Shown here piece after piece: positions 52,979-62,084 of a DNA stretch of 64,000 nt. The DNA comes from Litorimonas sp051251645 (GTDB lineage Bacteria > Pseudomonadota > Alphaproteobacteria > Caulobacterales > Maricaulaceae), in the NCBI GenBank assembly GCA_051251645.1, contig JBPOEY010000001.1:124001-188000 (forward strand). The letters run 5' to 3'. The notes beneath the pieces are model-generated. The model saw only the letters and a program-made list of their open reading frames with translations, was not told the origin of the DNA and did no database searches. Position numbers and translations under genes: made by a program. The number at the start of each line of letters is the position of its first letter. The stretch's first letter is position 1.

Positions 52979-54430
52979 TTAACTCTTCAACGTCTCCTCA
53001 ACCGCGCGGATTTGCGCATCGAACGTCGCGTCATCGCCGCGCAGCTGGGTAATGCGTTTGACGGCGTGCATGACCGTCGTGTGATCCCGTCCGCCAAAGC
53101 GCCGTCCAATATCGGGCAAGGACCGCTTGGTCAGTTTCTTGGACAGATACATGGCGACTTGGCGCGGGCGGGCGACGGCGCGGGCGCGGCGCTTTGAGCT
53201 CATGTCGGTCAGGCTAATGGAAAAGGCTTCACAGACCGAGCGCTGGATGCGGTCCACGGTCAGGCGTTGGCCTGTCATATAGCGGGAGTCCGATAGCGTC
53301 TCCTGCACGGTTTCCAGCGTGATCGGCGTGCCGAGAAATTCGCTCTGCGCGACGATTTGATTAAACGCACCTTCGAGATCACGCGGCGTGACATTCATAC
53401 GCGCGGCGAGGTGGTCGCGCGCGGGCTGCGGAATGGCCAGGCCAGCATGGCCCTGTTCACGGCGGCGCGTAATCAGCCGGTCAAGGATGCGCAAGCGCAG
53501 CTCATAATCCGCCGCGCCGATTTTGCAGACGAGTCCGGAGGACATATAGCTTTTGAGACGGTCAGACGCTTTTTCAATCGTATCGGGATGACGATCCGAG
53601 GCGATCAAGATTTGCCGTCCCGCCCCGACGAGGCTGATGATGGTGTGGAGCAGCTCTTCTTGGCTGGCGCTTTTATCGGCGATGAAATGCACATCATCAA
53701 TGATGAGCAAGTCAACGTCGCGCAGCCCCGCCTTAAAGGCGCTCATCCCGTCACGACCCGACCCCCGCACACTGGCGACGAATTGGGCGACGAAATCCTC
53801 GGCTGAGACGAATTTGACGCGGCGGTCGGCATCGCGGTCTTTAATTTCCGCTTCAATCGCGTGCAGGATATGGGTTTTGCCAATACCGTTCGCGCCGTGC
53901 AGCACAATGGGATTATATTGCGGCACGCGATTGCCAATGATTTGGCGGGCGACGGCAACGGCAAGCTCGTTCGAGGCGCCAATGACGAAATTATCAAGCG
54001 TGAAACGCTTGCGGGCCAATTCTGACACAGGCGTTTGCAGCGATGGGCGCGGGGTGCTGCCGCTACGGCTGCCGGGAACACCGACGAGGCTTGGTCGATC
54101 ACTATCTGCCGCCGCGGACCGCCGGACAGCTTTGGAGGGGCCGGACACAACGCGGACATTGCGCGGCGGGTCAACACGGTCATGCTTTTCCCAAAGGCGA
54201 CGGATCGTGTCGACATAATGGCTATTGATCTTGGAGGCGACAAAGCTGGACGGCGCAGACAAGGTCACGGTGTGGGCGTCGGCGGTTTGAATGAAAAGCT
54301 GACCGGTCCATGCGCGGTGAACATTGCGGCCCAGCGCCCGCGCCAGATCTTCGTCCACGGCTTTCCAAGTATTGTGAGCGCTCTGGATCGGCGGCTCACC
54401 AGTATAAAGATCCGGAACCGTCTCGGTCAT
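52979..54430 (-). CDS. dnaA: chromosomal replication initiator DnaA
   Basis: About 483 residues: domain I (about 20-95), a linker, AAA+ domain III (about 140-340) with Walker A GANGIGKTH, Walker B LLIIDDVHF and the arginine-finger region, and DNA-binding domain IV (about 385-480) with the signature GGRDHTTVMHAVKRI. It opens the origin. ATG at 54430 gives the standard N-terminus; a longer start at 54472 is open. Six GANTC sites and a near-DnaA box lie upstream. It is downstream of rpsT on the same strand. Confidence 0.97.
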   Translation of the reverse strand: MTETVPDLYTGEPPIQSAHNTWKAVDEDLARALGRNVHRAWTGQLFIQTADAHTVTLSAPSSFVASKINSHYVDTIRRLWEKHDRVDPPRNVRVVSGPSKAVRRSAAADSDRPSLVGVPGSRSGSTPRPSLQTPVSELARKRFTLDNFVIGASNELAVAVARQIIGNRVPQYNPIVLHGANGIGKTHILHAIEAEIKDRDADRRVKFVSAEDFVAQFVASVRGSGRDGMSAFKAGLRDVDLLIIDDVHFIADKSASQEELLHTIISLVGAGRQILIASDRHPDTIEKASDRLKSYMSSGLVCKIGAADYELRLRILDRLITRRREQGHAGLAIPQPARDHLAARMNVTPRDLEGAFNQIVAQSEFLGTPITLETVQETLSDSRYMTGQRLTVDRIQRSVCEAFSISLTDMSSKRRARAVARPRQVAMYLSKKLTKRSLPDIGRRFGGRDHTTVMHAVKRITQLRGDDATFDAQIRAVEETLKS

Positions 54431-54626
54431 GATGCCTGACGGGGATTTTACCGGATGTCTTACACTACCCATTAACGTCGCTCCAAACGAAACCAGCGAG
54501 CTTACAAGGTAAGCTCTTGGAATATAACAATTTTCAAAGGGGAGCTTTCGTCGCGATGCCCCATCGCGCATTGAAAGCTCCGTAAGCCGTCGTCCCTGAC
54601 CGCCTCTCCCGAGCTCTGTTAAACAC

Positions 54627-54811
54627 GACTCTTTCGCCCATCGTCAACGGCAGAATCATGCGATTTTACGACAAAGAAAAGTTGACTCTGAAAAAGCGAG
54701 GAATCGCAAGATTCTAGCTGTCAGAAATCTTTCATAAAGTTTGAAACTTTATCCCCAGCGGTCGCGCGGTCTTTCCTAAAATGACTGCAAATTGTGCAGA
54801 TCGGAAGAATC
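54627..54811 (-). promoter_or_regulatory. dnaA upstream control region rich in GANTC
   Basis: Six GANTC sites at 54627, 54653, 54684, 54701, 54710 and 54807 (start positions) in 185 bases, where less than one is expected. A DnaA-box-like TTATCCCCA is at 54749-54757. On the minus strand TTGACG near 54650 with a weak -10 may be the dnaA promoter. In Caulobacter, dnaA expression responds to CcrM methylation at its promoter; the crowding here suggests the same. Confidence 0.6.
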
Positions 54812-54837
54812 GGAGCTAATTAGAAAATTTTTCGCAC

Positions 54838-54866
54838 AAAAAAAGCCGGGCGCTGACGCCCGGCTT
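54838..54866 (-). terminator. terminator after rpsT
   Basis: GCCGGGCG and CGCCCGGC form a near-perfect stem; on the minus strand seven T follow. It separates rpsT from dnaA transcription. Confidence 0.9.
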
Positions 54867-54907
54867 GATATTTCGTGTGTTTGAAGCGCGAGCGCCGCGT
54901 TAGCGGA

Positions 54908-55171
54908 TTATGCGAGCGCCTTACAGCGTTTCGACAGACGGGAGATTTTCCGTGATGCCGTGTTCTTGTGATAAACGCCGCGGGAGACCGCGCGCATCAA
55001 TTCTGGTTCAGCCGCCTTAAGCGCTTCCGTTGCGACCGCTTTGTCACCCGATGCCAAAGCATCTTCGACACGGCGCAGGAAGGTACGGACGCGGGAGCGA
55101 CGGGCCATATTAACGGCTGTCTTGCGTTCCATTTTGCGGACGTTCTTTTTCGCGGATGACGTGTTCGCCAT
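54908..55171 (-). CDS. rpsT: 30S ribosomal protein S20
   Basis: An 87-residue basic helical protein beginning MANTSSAKKNVRKMERKT and ending with SRLSKRCKALA, the S20 pattern. It binds 16S rRNA. The gene order beside dnaA is typical of alphaproteobacteria. Confidence 0.97.
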   Translation of the reverse strand: MANTSSAKKNVRKMERKTAVNMARRSRVRTFLRRVEDALASGDKAVATEALKAAEPELMRAVSRGVYHKNTASRKISRLSKRCKALA

Positions 55172-55311
55172 GATAGTCTTTCATCAATGTTCAAATAAGG
55201 AGAGGCCCACCGCATGGGTAGGCCATCATTCGGAGCGCGAAATAGGGGCTGTAGGCTGCGCTGTCAACTTAGACTGACAGAGCTGTCGCCCCCATTTGCG
55301 TTTTATTGTAT

Positions 55312-56088
55312 TTAGCGGTGTTTGAAGTGCGGTTTACGCTTCTCAATGAAGGCTGTCATGCCTTCTTTTTGGTCTTCTGTGGTGAAAAGCGACTGGAACA
55401 TGCGGCGTTCAAACCGGATGCCTTCGCGCAGGGACAGCTCAAACCCAGCGTCGATGACTTCTTTGAGAATCATATTGATCGGTTGGCTATGGCCCGCGAT
55501 CTTAACGGCGGCGTCACGCACCGTGTCCATGAGATCATCAACCGCGACGACGCGCGCGACGAGGCCGGAGCGTTCGGCTTCTGCAGCGTCCATCATGCGC
55601 CCTGTGAGGCACAGATCCATGGCCTTAGCTTTGCCGACGGCGCGCGTGAGGCGCTGTGTGCCGCCAATGCCGGGAATGACGCCGAGATTGATCTCGGGCT
55701 GTCCGAATTTGGCCGTCTCAGAGGCAATGATAAAGTCGCACATCATGGCGATTTCACAGCCACCGCCCAGCGCGTAGCCAGAGACAGCGGCGATGATCGG
55801 CTTGCGGAACCGCTCCACAGCGCAATGATTGGCTTCAAATCGGTCGTTTTTGTAAATGTCGAGATAAGTGTCCTCGACCATCTCTTTAATGTCAGCGCCC
55901 GCGGCGAAGGCTTTTTCATTGCCTGTCAGGATGACGCAGCCAATGCCGTCATCCGCTTCCAGCTCGGACAAGGCGCGCGCGACTTCGCTCATCATTTCGG
56001 CATTCAGCGCATTCAATGCTTTGGGTCGGTTGAGCGTCAGGGTCGCGACGCGCCCGTCTCGGTCTAGGTCAATTAGCTCGTAAGCCAT
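55312..56088 (-). CDS. enoyl-CoA hydratase
   Basis: A 258-residue crotonase-fold protein. Oxyanion-hole segments FAAGADIKEM and GYALGGGCEIAM and catalytic glutamates in CEIAM and FGQPEINLGVIPG are all present. It adds water to trans-2-enoyl-CoA in beta-oxidation. It is conserved in this spot next to rpsT/dnaA in related bacteria. Confidence 0.93.
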   Translation of the reverse strand: MAYELIDLDRDGRVATLTLNRPKALNALNAEMMSEVARALSELEADDGIGCVILTGNEKAFAAGADIKEMVEDTYLDIYKNDRFEANHCAVERFRKPIIAAVSGYALGGGCEIAMMCDFIIASETAKFGQPEINLGVIPGIGGTQRLTRAVGKAKAMDLCLTGRMMDAAEAERSGLVARVVAVDDLMDTVRDAAVKIAGHSQPINMILKEVIDAGFELSLREGIRFERRMFQSLFTTEDQKEGMTAFIEKRKPHFKHR

Positions 56089-56157
56089 AGGAAGTCTCTC
56101 TTGTCGTGTGTCATGTCGTGTGGACGACAGATGTTCGTTGGCGCGGCGCTTAGCGGG

Positions 56158-56850
56158 TTAAGGCGCGCGCGTCGAGACGGCGCGCACAATCGGCGGTTGG
56201 CTACGAACAGTCTTGGCATCATAGCTGAACCTCATGCGCCGGGTCAGGTCCTCACCGGGTTGAAAAATGGCAAGATAAGCCGCGAGGCGCCGTCCTTTAG
56301 TGGGCACCTTATCACTGGGGTCTGTGATCAATCTGTACCGCATAAGGAATTGCCCAATGGTGGGGCGGCCCTGCGCAATCCGTTTCATGAGACGGATGAA
56401 TGCGACCGCTGCAACCCCTAACATAACGGGAAAAGCAACACTATCCCGCCATCCGTGAGACTGCTCCCAACGCCAAAGCCATTCTCCCGTAGAAACGGCC
56501 TCGAGCGTTAATCGGGTCAACTCAATGACGAATAATACGACCAAATAAAAAACGAGATAATCGATCATTAGGCTTGCAACCCGACGATGGAGGCTAACCA
56601 CCTTTGTCTCTATGGGCGGCTCAATCGGGGGATCATAAAAGAACCAGAGACAAAACAATGCGGCATAAACGCTGACTCCCACGAGGGTCACATTTATGGC
56701 GCTTTTAGACGACGTGACTCGCCATCCTGATGCCTCATGCACGGCACTGTAATGGGCAGAATAGTTAAACGAGCCGTGTATCAGGGCCAAGATCGGCAAA
56801 ACGATTATCATTATGATAATCGCACGTTGCATGTTCGGATTTATGGTCAT
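56158..56850 (-). CDS. RDD-like membrane protein
   Basis: A 230-residue protein with about five membrane segments (about 10-28, 52-70, 95-120, 140-165) and an RDD-like segment (RRVASLMIDYLVFYLVVLF; then RPTIGQFLMRYRLI). RDD proteins have mixed transport functions; the substrate is unknown. It overlaps the mutM stop (ATGA), so it follows mutM in one transcript. Confidence 0.75.
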   Translation of the reverse strand: MTINPNMQRAIIIMIIVLPILALIHGSFNYSAHYSAVHEASGWRVTSSKSAINVTLVGVSVYAALFCLWFFYDPPIEPPIETKVVSLHRRVASLMIDYLVFYLVVLFVIELTRLTLEAVSTGEWLWRWEQSHGWRDSVAFPVMLGVAAVAFIRLMKRIAQGRPTIGQFLMRYRLITDPSDKVPTKGRRLAAYLAIFQPGEDLTRRMRFSYDAKTVRSQPPIVRAVSTRAP

Positions 56851-57683
56851 CGCTGACACGCCCGACAGTAAAATGTACTCCGCCCGCCCTGCACTTTGCG
56901 CAGGATGGGCGCGGCGCAGGTGACGCAATCCTCGCCCTCGCGGCCATAGACGGCGAAGGTTTTTTGAAAATAGCCGAGCGCGCCGTCGGCTTGACGGTGA
57001 TCGCGTAAGGACGAGCCGCCCGCGGCGATGGCTTCGATTAGGACTTCTTTAATATGGCGGACGAGGGTCTCGGTCTCAGCGACGGTGAGGCGTCCTGCGC
57101 CGCGACCGGGGCTGATCCCGGCGCGAAACAGCGCTTCACAAACATAGATATTGCCGAGCCCGGCGACGATTTTCTGGTCCAGCAGCGCGATTTTGATCGG
57201 GCTTTTCTTGCCCTTCAGCCGCGCGCGTAAGTCAGGGGCGCTAAAATGGTTTGAGAGCGGTTCAGGGCCGAGATCATCCAAGCGGTACGGTTCACCAACG
57301 CGGGCCAACTCCATAAAACCAAAGCGTCGTGGATCATTATAGGTGACGGTGTTGCCGTCTTCGGTCGTGAAGATAACATGGTGATGTTTGGGGTTGGCGT
57401 CATGGGCGTGGGTGAACGCGGCCAGCTGTTCGCCGCCTAAAACAAACCGTCCGCTCATCCCCAGATGCATAAACAGCCGTTCTCCGGAGGTGAGGTCCGC
57501 TTGCAAAAACTTGGCCCGCCGCGACAGGCGTTCAATGCGCTGGCCTTCGATACGGACGGCAAAATCAGGCGCGAAGGGAAAGCGCAAGTTTGGACGGTTG
57601 AGCTGCACCTGCGTAATGATCCGCCCTTCGAGGACGGGGGCGAGGCCTTTGCGGACCGTTTCAACTTCGGGGAGTTCGGGCAT
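56847..57683 (-). CDS. mutM: formamidopyrimidine-DNA glycosylase
   Basis: A 278-residue Fpg: catalytic N-terminus PELPEVETVRKGL with Pro2 and Glu3, the helix-two-turn-helix region and a C-terminal zinc finger CVTCAAPILRKV...FYCRACQR. It excises 8-oxoguanine and nicks the abasic site. It lies in the dnaA neighbourhood. Confidence 0.97.
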   Translation of the reverse strand: MPELPEVETVRKGLAPVLEGRIITQVQLNRPNLRFPFAPDFAVRIEGQRIERLSRRAKFLQADLTSGERLFMHLGMSGRFVLGGEQLAAFTHAHDANPKHHHVIFTTEDGNTVTYNDPRRFGFMELARVGEPYRLDDLGPEPLSNHFSAPDLRARLKGKKSPIKIALLDQKIVAGLGNIYVCEALFRAGISPGRGAGRLTVAETETLVRHIKEVLIEAIAAGGSSLRDHRQADGALGYFQKTFAVYGREGEDCVTCAAPILRKVQGGRSTFYCRACQR

Positions 57684-57713
57684 TAGGGCGCCCTCCGGGC
57701 GGCTGATGGTTAG

Positions 57714-57860
57714 TCTCCCCCTCCGTCACTCGTGCTTCGCACGTCGCGACACCTCCCCCTGTCCGGGGGAGGAATTAGGGGAAGCGGCTCTTTGACACAG
57801 AATCCAGTTCCTCCCCCGGACAGGGGGAGGTGGCTGAGCGTTGCGAAGACGGAGGGGGAG
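57714..57860. repeat. inverted pair of palindromic repeats (REPIN-like), locus B
   Basis: Inverted unit (57714-57773) then forward unit (57808-57860) of the same element as at 44523-44694. Sequence between the two units differs between the loci, so the pair behaves as two units facing each other rather than one long repeat. Confidence 0.75.
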
Positions 57861-57893
57861 ACAACAAAATATGTTGCGCGGAGCGCGTCAACT

Positions 57894-58613
57894 TTACGCT
57901 GGCCCAGTACTCACCGCGACCATGGCGGCGCGGAGGGTGCGATCACCAATCGTAAAGCCTTGTTGCATCACGGCGGCGATATGGCCTTTTTCGATCTCGG
58001 GATGCGGGATGTTGGCGACGGCTTGGTGCACATTGGGATCAAATTTGGAGCCTAAGCCTGCGACAGGTTTGATCTGGTGGCGGAGCAGCGCTGACGTCAG
58101 GTCTTTTTCTGTCAATTCAATGCCTTCGACCAAATGACGCGCATTCTCGCCGAGCTCTTCTTTGGCCTGACCATCAATCGTGTGCAGGGCGCGCGAGAGA
58201 TTATCATAGACGGAGAGCACATCTGCGGCGAATTTCTCGACACCGAAGACTTTGGCTTTCTGGACTTCGCGCTCGGCCCGTTTGCGAATATTATCGGCCT
58301 CGGCCATCGTCCGCAGTGCCTGATCTTTCATGGTCGCGATTTGCATTTCCAATTCTTGGATTCGCGCGGCGCCCGCTTCGTTGATCGCGTCTTCGTCAGC
58401 CTCAAGCTCAGACTCAGGGAACGGCATGTCCGCCTCGTCATCGGATAGAACGTCGTCCTTATGTTTTTTCAGAAACGCATCAGCGGCGGCTTTTAAATCT
58501 GCCGGGCTGGGGTTGCCGCGTGGGTCGTCCGCGCGACCGGATTGTCCCGACGCTTCGCCTTCGATCTGCGCTTGCAACGCATCCCATTCGTCCATTTCGT
58601 TTTTACCGGCCAT
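57894..58613 (-). CDS. grpE: nucleotide exchange factor GrpE
   Basis: A 239-residue cochaperone. Long N-terminal coiled coil (about 45-155, IQELEMQIATMKDQALRTMAEADNIRKRAERE) and a C-terminal beta domain with PNVHQAVANIPHPE and the conserved TIGDRTLRAAMVAVS. It stimulates ADP release from DnaK. It follows hrcA by 20 bases, the normal heat-shock order. Confidence 0.96.
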   Translation of the reverse strand: MAGKNEMDEWDALQAQIEGEASGQSGRADDPRGNPSPADLKAAADAFLKKHKDDVLSDDEADMPFPESELEADEDAINEAGAARIQELEMQIATMKDQALRTMAEADNIRKRAEREVQKAKVFGVEKFAADVLSVYDNLSRALHTIDGQAKEELGENARHLVEGIELTEKDLTSALLRHQIKPVAGLGSKFDPNVHQAVANIPHPEIEKGHIAAVMQQGFTIGDRTLRAAMVAVSTGPA

Positions 58614-58633
58614 TAGTCTCTCGTCTTTCGTTT

Positions 58634-59704
58634 CTATGTGCGCCGCGTCAGCGTTTCGCCGACCAGCTTCGCCGTCAAATCTACCATAGGGATGACGCGA
58701 CCATAATTCAGTCGTGTCGGCCCGATCACCCCGAGGGCCCCTAATAATGTCCCGGCCTGATCACGGTAAGGTGCGATCACAACGCTGGAACTCGAAAGAG
58801 AGAACATGGGGTTCTCTGTCCCGATGAAAATTCTCACACCGTCCGCGTGTTCTGTCTGGTCAAGCAGGGAGATGAGTTCTTCCTTACGCTCCAAATCCTC
58901 GAACAAATGTCTAATGCGCTCCAAGTCGGTTTGGGCGTCCACATTGTCAAGCAGTCGGGCCTGTCCTCGGACGATCAATTTGCGGTCTTTTGCAGCTTCA
59001 TCGGACCAATTGGCCAAACCTTGCTTGATCAGCGTCGCCGCCGCCACATCAATCGCGGCTCGACCCTGTTCAATTTCAGTCAGAATGTCTGCCTTGGCGT
59101 CTGAGAGTTGTCGCCCGCGGAGGCGCGCGGAGAGGAAATTTCCGGCCCGCTCAAGGCTCGCAGACAGGACCCCTTCGGGTCGCGGCATCAGTCGGTTTTC
59201 GACATGGCCATCCTCATGCACCATCACAACCAGCGTACGACCATCATCCAAGCCGACAAATTCAACATGGGATAAAGCGGAAGTTTTTACAGGTTCAGGG
59301 GCGAGGACAAGGCCCGCACCGCCCGCCAGTCCGGCGAGAAGGGTCGAGGCTTCATTGAAAATTTGATCGGGTTCATGGCCAGATGCGGCGATTTGGGCTT
59401 CTAGCCGCCTGCGTTCATCCTTGGACACATCCCCAATTTCCAACAACCCATCAATATAGAGGCGAAGGCCGACATGTGTCGGTTGTCGTCCTGCGCTGAT
59501 GTGGGGGGACTGCAGCAGGCCCATCCGGGTCAAGTCCGCCATAACGGACCGGATTGACGCGGGCGATAAGGCTGTGCCGGATAAGGCAAGGGCTTTGGAC
59601 CCCACGGGTAATCCCGTATCCAGATAGGCCGAAACAACCGCGCCAAAAATATCACGCGCTCGGGCATCGAGATCGCTCAGCGGAAATGTAGTGGGCAAGG
59701 GCAT
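58634..59704 (-). CDS. hrcA: heat-inducible repressor HrcA
   Basis: A 356-residue repressor: N-terminal winged helix (SKALALSGTALSPASIRSVMADLTRMGLLQSPHISAGRQPTHVGLR), central GAF-like domain and C-terminal part. It represses heat-shock genes through CIRCE elements. No CIRCE (TTAGCACTC-N9-GAGTGCTAA) is seen in this window. ATG at 59704 fits the family; the open frame reaches 59764. It is divergent from rph. Confidence 0.95.
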   Translation of the reverse strand: MPLPTTFPLSDLDARARDIFGAVVSAYLDTGLPVGSKALALSGTALSPASIRSVMADLTRMGLLQSPHISAGRQPTHVGLRLYIDGLLEIGDVSKDERRRLEAQIAASGHEPDQIFNEASTLLAGLAGGAGLVLAPEPVKTSALSHVEFVGLDDGRTLVVMVHEDGHVENRLMPRPEGVLSASLERAGNFLSARLRGRQLSDAKADILTEIEQGRAAIDVAAATLIKQGLANWSDEAAKDRKLIVRGQARLLDNVDAQTDLERIRHLFEDLERKEELISLLDQTEHADGVRIFIGTENPMFSLSSSSVVIAPYRDQAGTLLGALGVIGPTRLNYGRVIPMVDLTAKLVGETLTRRT

Positions 59705-59823
59705 GAAACCGCTATTTGGGCTGTGAATGATGAACTCGCAAGGGGGGCAAGCCTTGCCTTTCACGGCGCAACGTCACAAAGCCCGCCTCCGACATTTAGA
59801 AAGCCCTCCGTTAGGATATTGCC

Positions 59824-60537
59824 ATGCGCCCCGAAAACCGTGCCCTCGACCAACTTCGCGCCACCTCCATTGAAACAGGTGTCTCGCGCTATGCTGAAGG
59901 ATCGTGCCTGATTAAATTTGGTCACACGCATGTGCTCGTCACTGCCAGTGTCGATGAAAATGTGCCGCGTTGGATGAAAGGCAAAGGCAAGGGCTGGGTC
60001 ACGGCGGAATATGGTATGCTGCCGCGTTCGACTCATACGCGTAACGGTCGCGAAGCCGCGCGCGGCAAACAGGGCGGGCGGACGGTCGAAATTCAACGGT
60101 TGATCGGTCGCTCTTTACGCGCTGTGACCGATCTTGAAGCGCTCGGCGAACGTCAAATCGTGGTTGATTGCGATGTCATGCAAGCCGATGGCGGCACCCG
60201 CACTGCCTCCATTACAGGCGCATGGGTTGCGCTCTCCATGGCGTGCGCAACTTTGGTCGAAAAGGGACTGATCAAAACAAATCCAATCACCTCACCGATG
60301 GCAGCGGTCAGCTGCGGGATCGTCGATGGCTCCTGCCGTCTCGATCTTGAATATACAGAAGATTCAGCCGCTCAAGCCGACGCTAACTTCGTCCTGACAG
60401 CGCAGGGCGGAATCATCGAAGTGCAAGCGACAGCGGAAGAAGAACCGTTTTCAGGCGAGCAAATGGATGAGCTGATGCGTTTGGCGCGTAAAGGAATTTT
60501 CGAGCTTTGCGCCATGCAGGAAGCGGCGTTGAAATAA
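59824..60537 (+). CDS. rph: ribonuclease PH
   Basis: A 237-residue phosphorolytic exoribonuclease. GKGWVTAEYGMLPRSTHTRN and the active-site region VDCDVMQADGGTRTASITGA are present. It trims tRNA 3' ends. It is divergent from hrcA, as in many alphaproteobacteria. Confidence 0.97.
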   Translation: MRPENRALDQLRATSIETGVSRYAEGSCLIKFGHTHVLVTASVDENVPRWMKGKGKGWVTAEYGMLPRSTHTRNGREAARGKQGGRTVEIQRLIGRSLRAVTDLEALGERQIVVDCDVMQADGGTRTASITGAWVALSMACATLVEKGLIKTNPITSPMAAVSCGIVDGSCRLDLEYTEDSAAQADANFVLTAQGGIIEVQATAEEEPFSGEQMDELMRLARKGIFELCAMQEAALK

Positions 60538-60571
60538 AGCTACATCCGGAAGGGCAGCGGCTGCGGCCCTT

Positions 60572-60793
60572 TCATCGGTCCGTTTTCTCGTCGCTCACAT
60601 ACTCCAATATGTCCGCTGGCTGACAGTCAAGTTCGCGGCAGAGTGCGTCGAGTGTTGAAAACCGCACCGCGCGCGCTTTGCCTGTCTTCAAAATAGACAG
60701 GTTGGCAAGCGTGATGCCGACGCGGTCGGCCAACTCCGTCAGGCTCATCTTACGATCAAGCAGGACACGGTCGAGATTGACTTGAATGGCCAC
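60572..60793 (-). CDS. small Xre-type regulator
   Basis: A 73-residue helix-turn-helix protein of the YozG/Cro-CI type (MSLTELADRVGITLANLSILKTGKARAVRFSTLDALCRELDCQPADIL). It starts with GTG that shares one base with the stop of the DUF2975 gene. The pair (DUF2975 membrane protein and YozG-like regulator) is a common two-gene unit. Confidence 0.9.
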   Translation of the reverse strand: MAIQVNLDRVLLDRKMSLTELADRVGITLANLSILKTGKARAVRFSTLDALCRELDCQPADILEYVSDEKTDR

Positions 60794-61344
60794 TAAATCG
60801 TGAGTTCCTGCTCGGCGCGCATTTCCGCGCCTTGGCGGAAGGCCTCACTGAGCGCCGCGATGACTAACACTAAGAACCAAGTGCCGATTCGGATATCCAT
60901 GCCTGTCTCCGCTGGCGCGACGCCGAGCGCACCGACAGAAATGTTGGCGACGGAATGAACGATGATCCGGAAGACTTCGGTTGCGGCAATCAACATCCAC
61001 ATCATACGCAGACGGGTGATATTTGTTTCGACAAAAGGATCGCCCAATTGCACCGTGCGGATCACCCGGATTAGGATCGACAGCACAGCGAGCCAAGCGG
61101 CCGCTGTGATCGCGCCTGTTGTGCAAGCAAAGGCGAGGCGGCCCATGCTGGGCATATTCGTTGGTTCTGAATTACTAAGCAGCCAGTTACGCAGTGGCGT
61201 GTCGAACAGGAAGGTGATGGCAGCAATGGCCAGAACGATTAGGCCAATCAGCATCAGGGCTTGAACGACTCGTAAAAGCAAGATCAGGCTGCTCGTGACG
61301 GGCTTGCCAGCGGGTGACGCATTTATATGTGGGCTATCGGCCAT
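60793..61344 (-). CDS. DUF2975 membrane protein
   Basis: A 183-residue protein with four membrane helices (about 18-45, 70-95, 120-140, 150-170) and the DUF2975 helix-loop QLGDPFVETNITRLRMMWMLIAATEVFRI. Functions with the small Xre regulator, possibly as a membrane-bound sensor. ATG at 61344; the frame reaches 61404. Confidence 0.85.
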   Translation of the reverse strand: MADSPHINASPAGKPVTSSLILLLRVVQALMLIGLIVLAIAAITFLFDTPLRNWLLSNSEPTNMPSMGRLAFACTTGAITAAAWLAVLSILIRVIRTVQLGDPFVETNITRLRMMWMLIAATEVFRIIVHSVANISVGALGVAPAETGMDIRIGTWFLVLVIAALSEAFRQGAEMRAEQELTI

Positions 61345-61421
61345 AGGCGTGTTGATAAACGATAAAGTCGTGCACGCAAGCAGCCGTTGCGCCAGACTGT
61401 CCACACCCTTATGCGGCCCAC

Positions 61422-62084
61422 ATGACCGATAACTGCCCGTCCTCCTCCCCCGCGCATCGCCTTAAGTCCGGCCAGACGCTTGTCGTCGCGTCGCATAATC
61501 AAGGCAAAGTGCGTGAAATTCGTGCGCTCCTCGCGCCCTTTGGCTTGAAAGCGATCAGTGCAGCGGAGCTTGACCTGCCGGAACCAGATGAGACGGAAAC
61601 GACTTATGCGGGCAATGCGCGGCTCAAGGCCGTCGCGGCGGCAACCGCGTCCGGTCACCCCGCTTTGTCCGATGATAGCGGTATTGATGTGACAGCCTTG
61701 GATGGGCAGCCCGGCATTTACGCCGCGCGCTGGGCCGAAGACGAGGCTGGCAACCGCGATTTCATGCGCGCGATGGAGCGCGTGCAACGGGAATTAGGCG
61801 ACAGCGAAGACCGGAGCGCGCGGTTTGTGTGCGTGCTTTGCTTGGCTTTTCCAGATGGTCGCAACACCGTTTATGAGGGCGAGTGTTGGGGCGAGATTGT
61901 CTGGCCGCCACGCGGCGAGCGCGGTTTCGGCTATGACCCGATTTTCGTAATGACGGGCGATACGCAGACTTTTGCCGAAATTGATCCGCAAGAAAAACAC
62001 GATAAGAGCCACCGCGCTGACGCATTTGCCAAATTTCTCGCCGATCAGTTTCCTCACGGTCCGAGCGATGACGGCGACAGCTAA
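61422..62084 (+). CDS. rdgB: XTP/dITP pyrophosphatase (RdgB/HAM1)
   Basis: A 220-residue nucleotide sanitising enzyme. SHNQGKVREI, DDSGIDV, GERGFGYDPIF and the final SHRADAF motif are all intact. It removes non-canonical purine triphosphates. It overlaps hemW by 17 bases. Confidence 0.96.
   Translation: MTDNCPSSSPAHRLKSGQTLVVASHNQGKVREIRALLAPFGLKAISAAELDLPEPDETETTYAGNARLKAVAAATASGHPALSDDSGIDVTALDGQPGIYAARWAEDEAGNRDFMRAMERVQRELGDSEDRSARFVCVLCLAFPDGRNTVYEGECWGEIVWPPRGERGFGYDPIFVMTGDTQTFAEIDPQEKHDKSHRADAFAKFLADQFPHGPSDDGDS

Noticed and set aside
59705..59823. CIRCE operator between hrcA and rph
   Set aside because: No TTAGCACTC/GAGTGCTAA inverted repeat is present; HrcA targets must be elsewhere.
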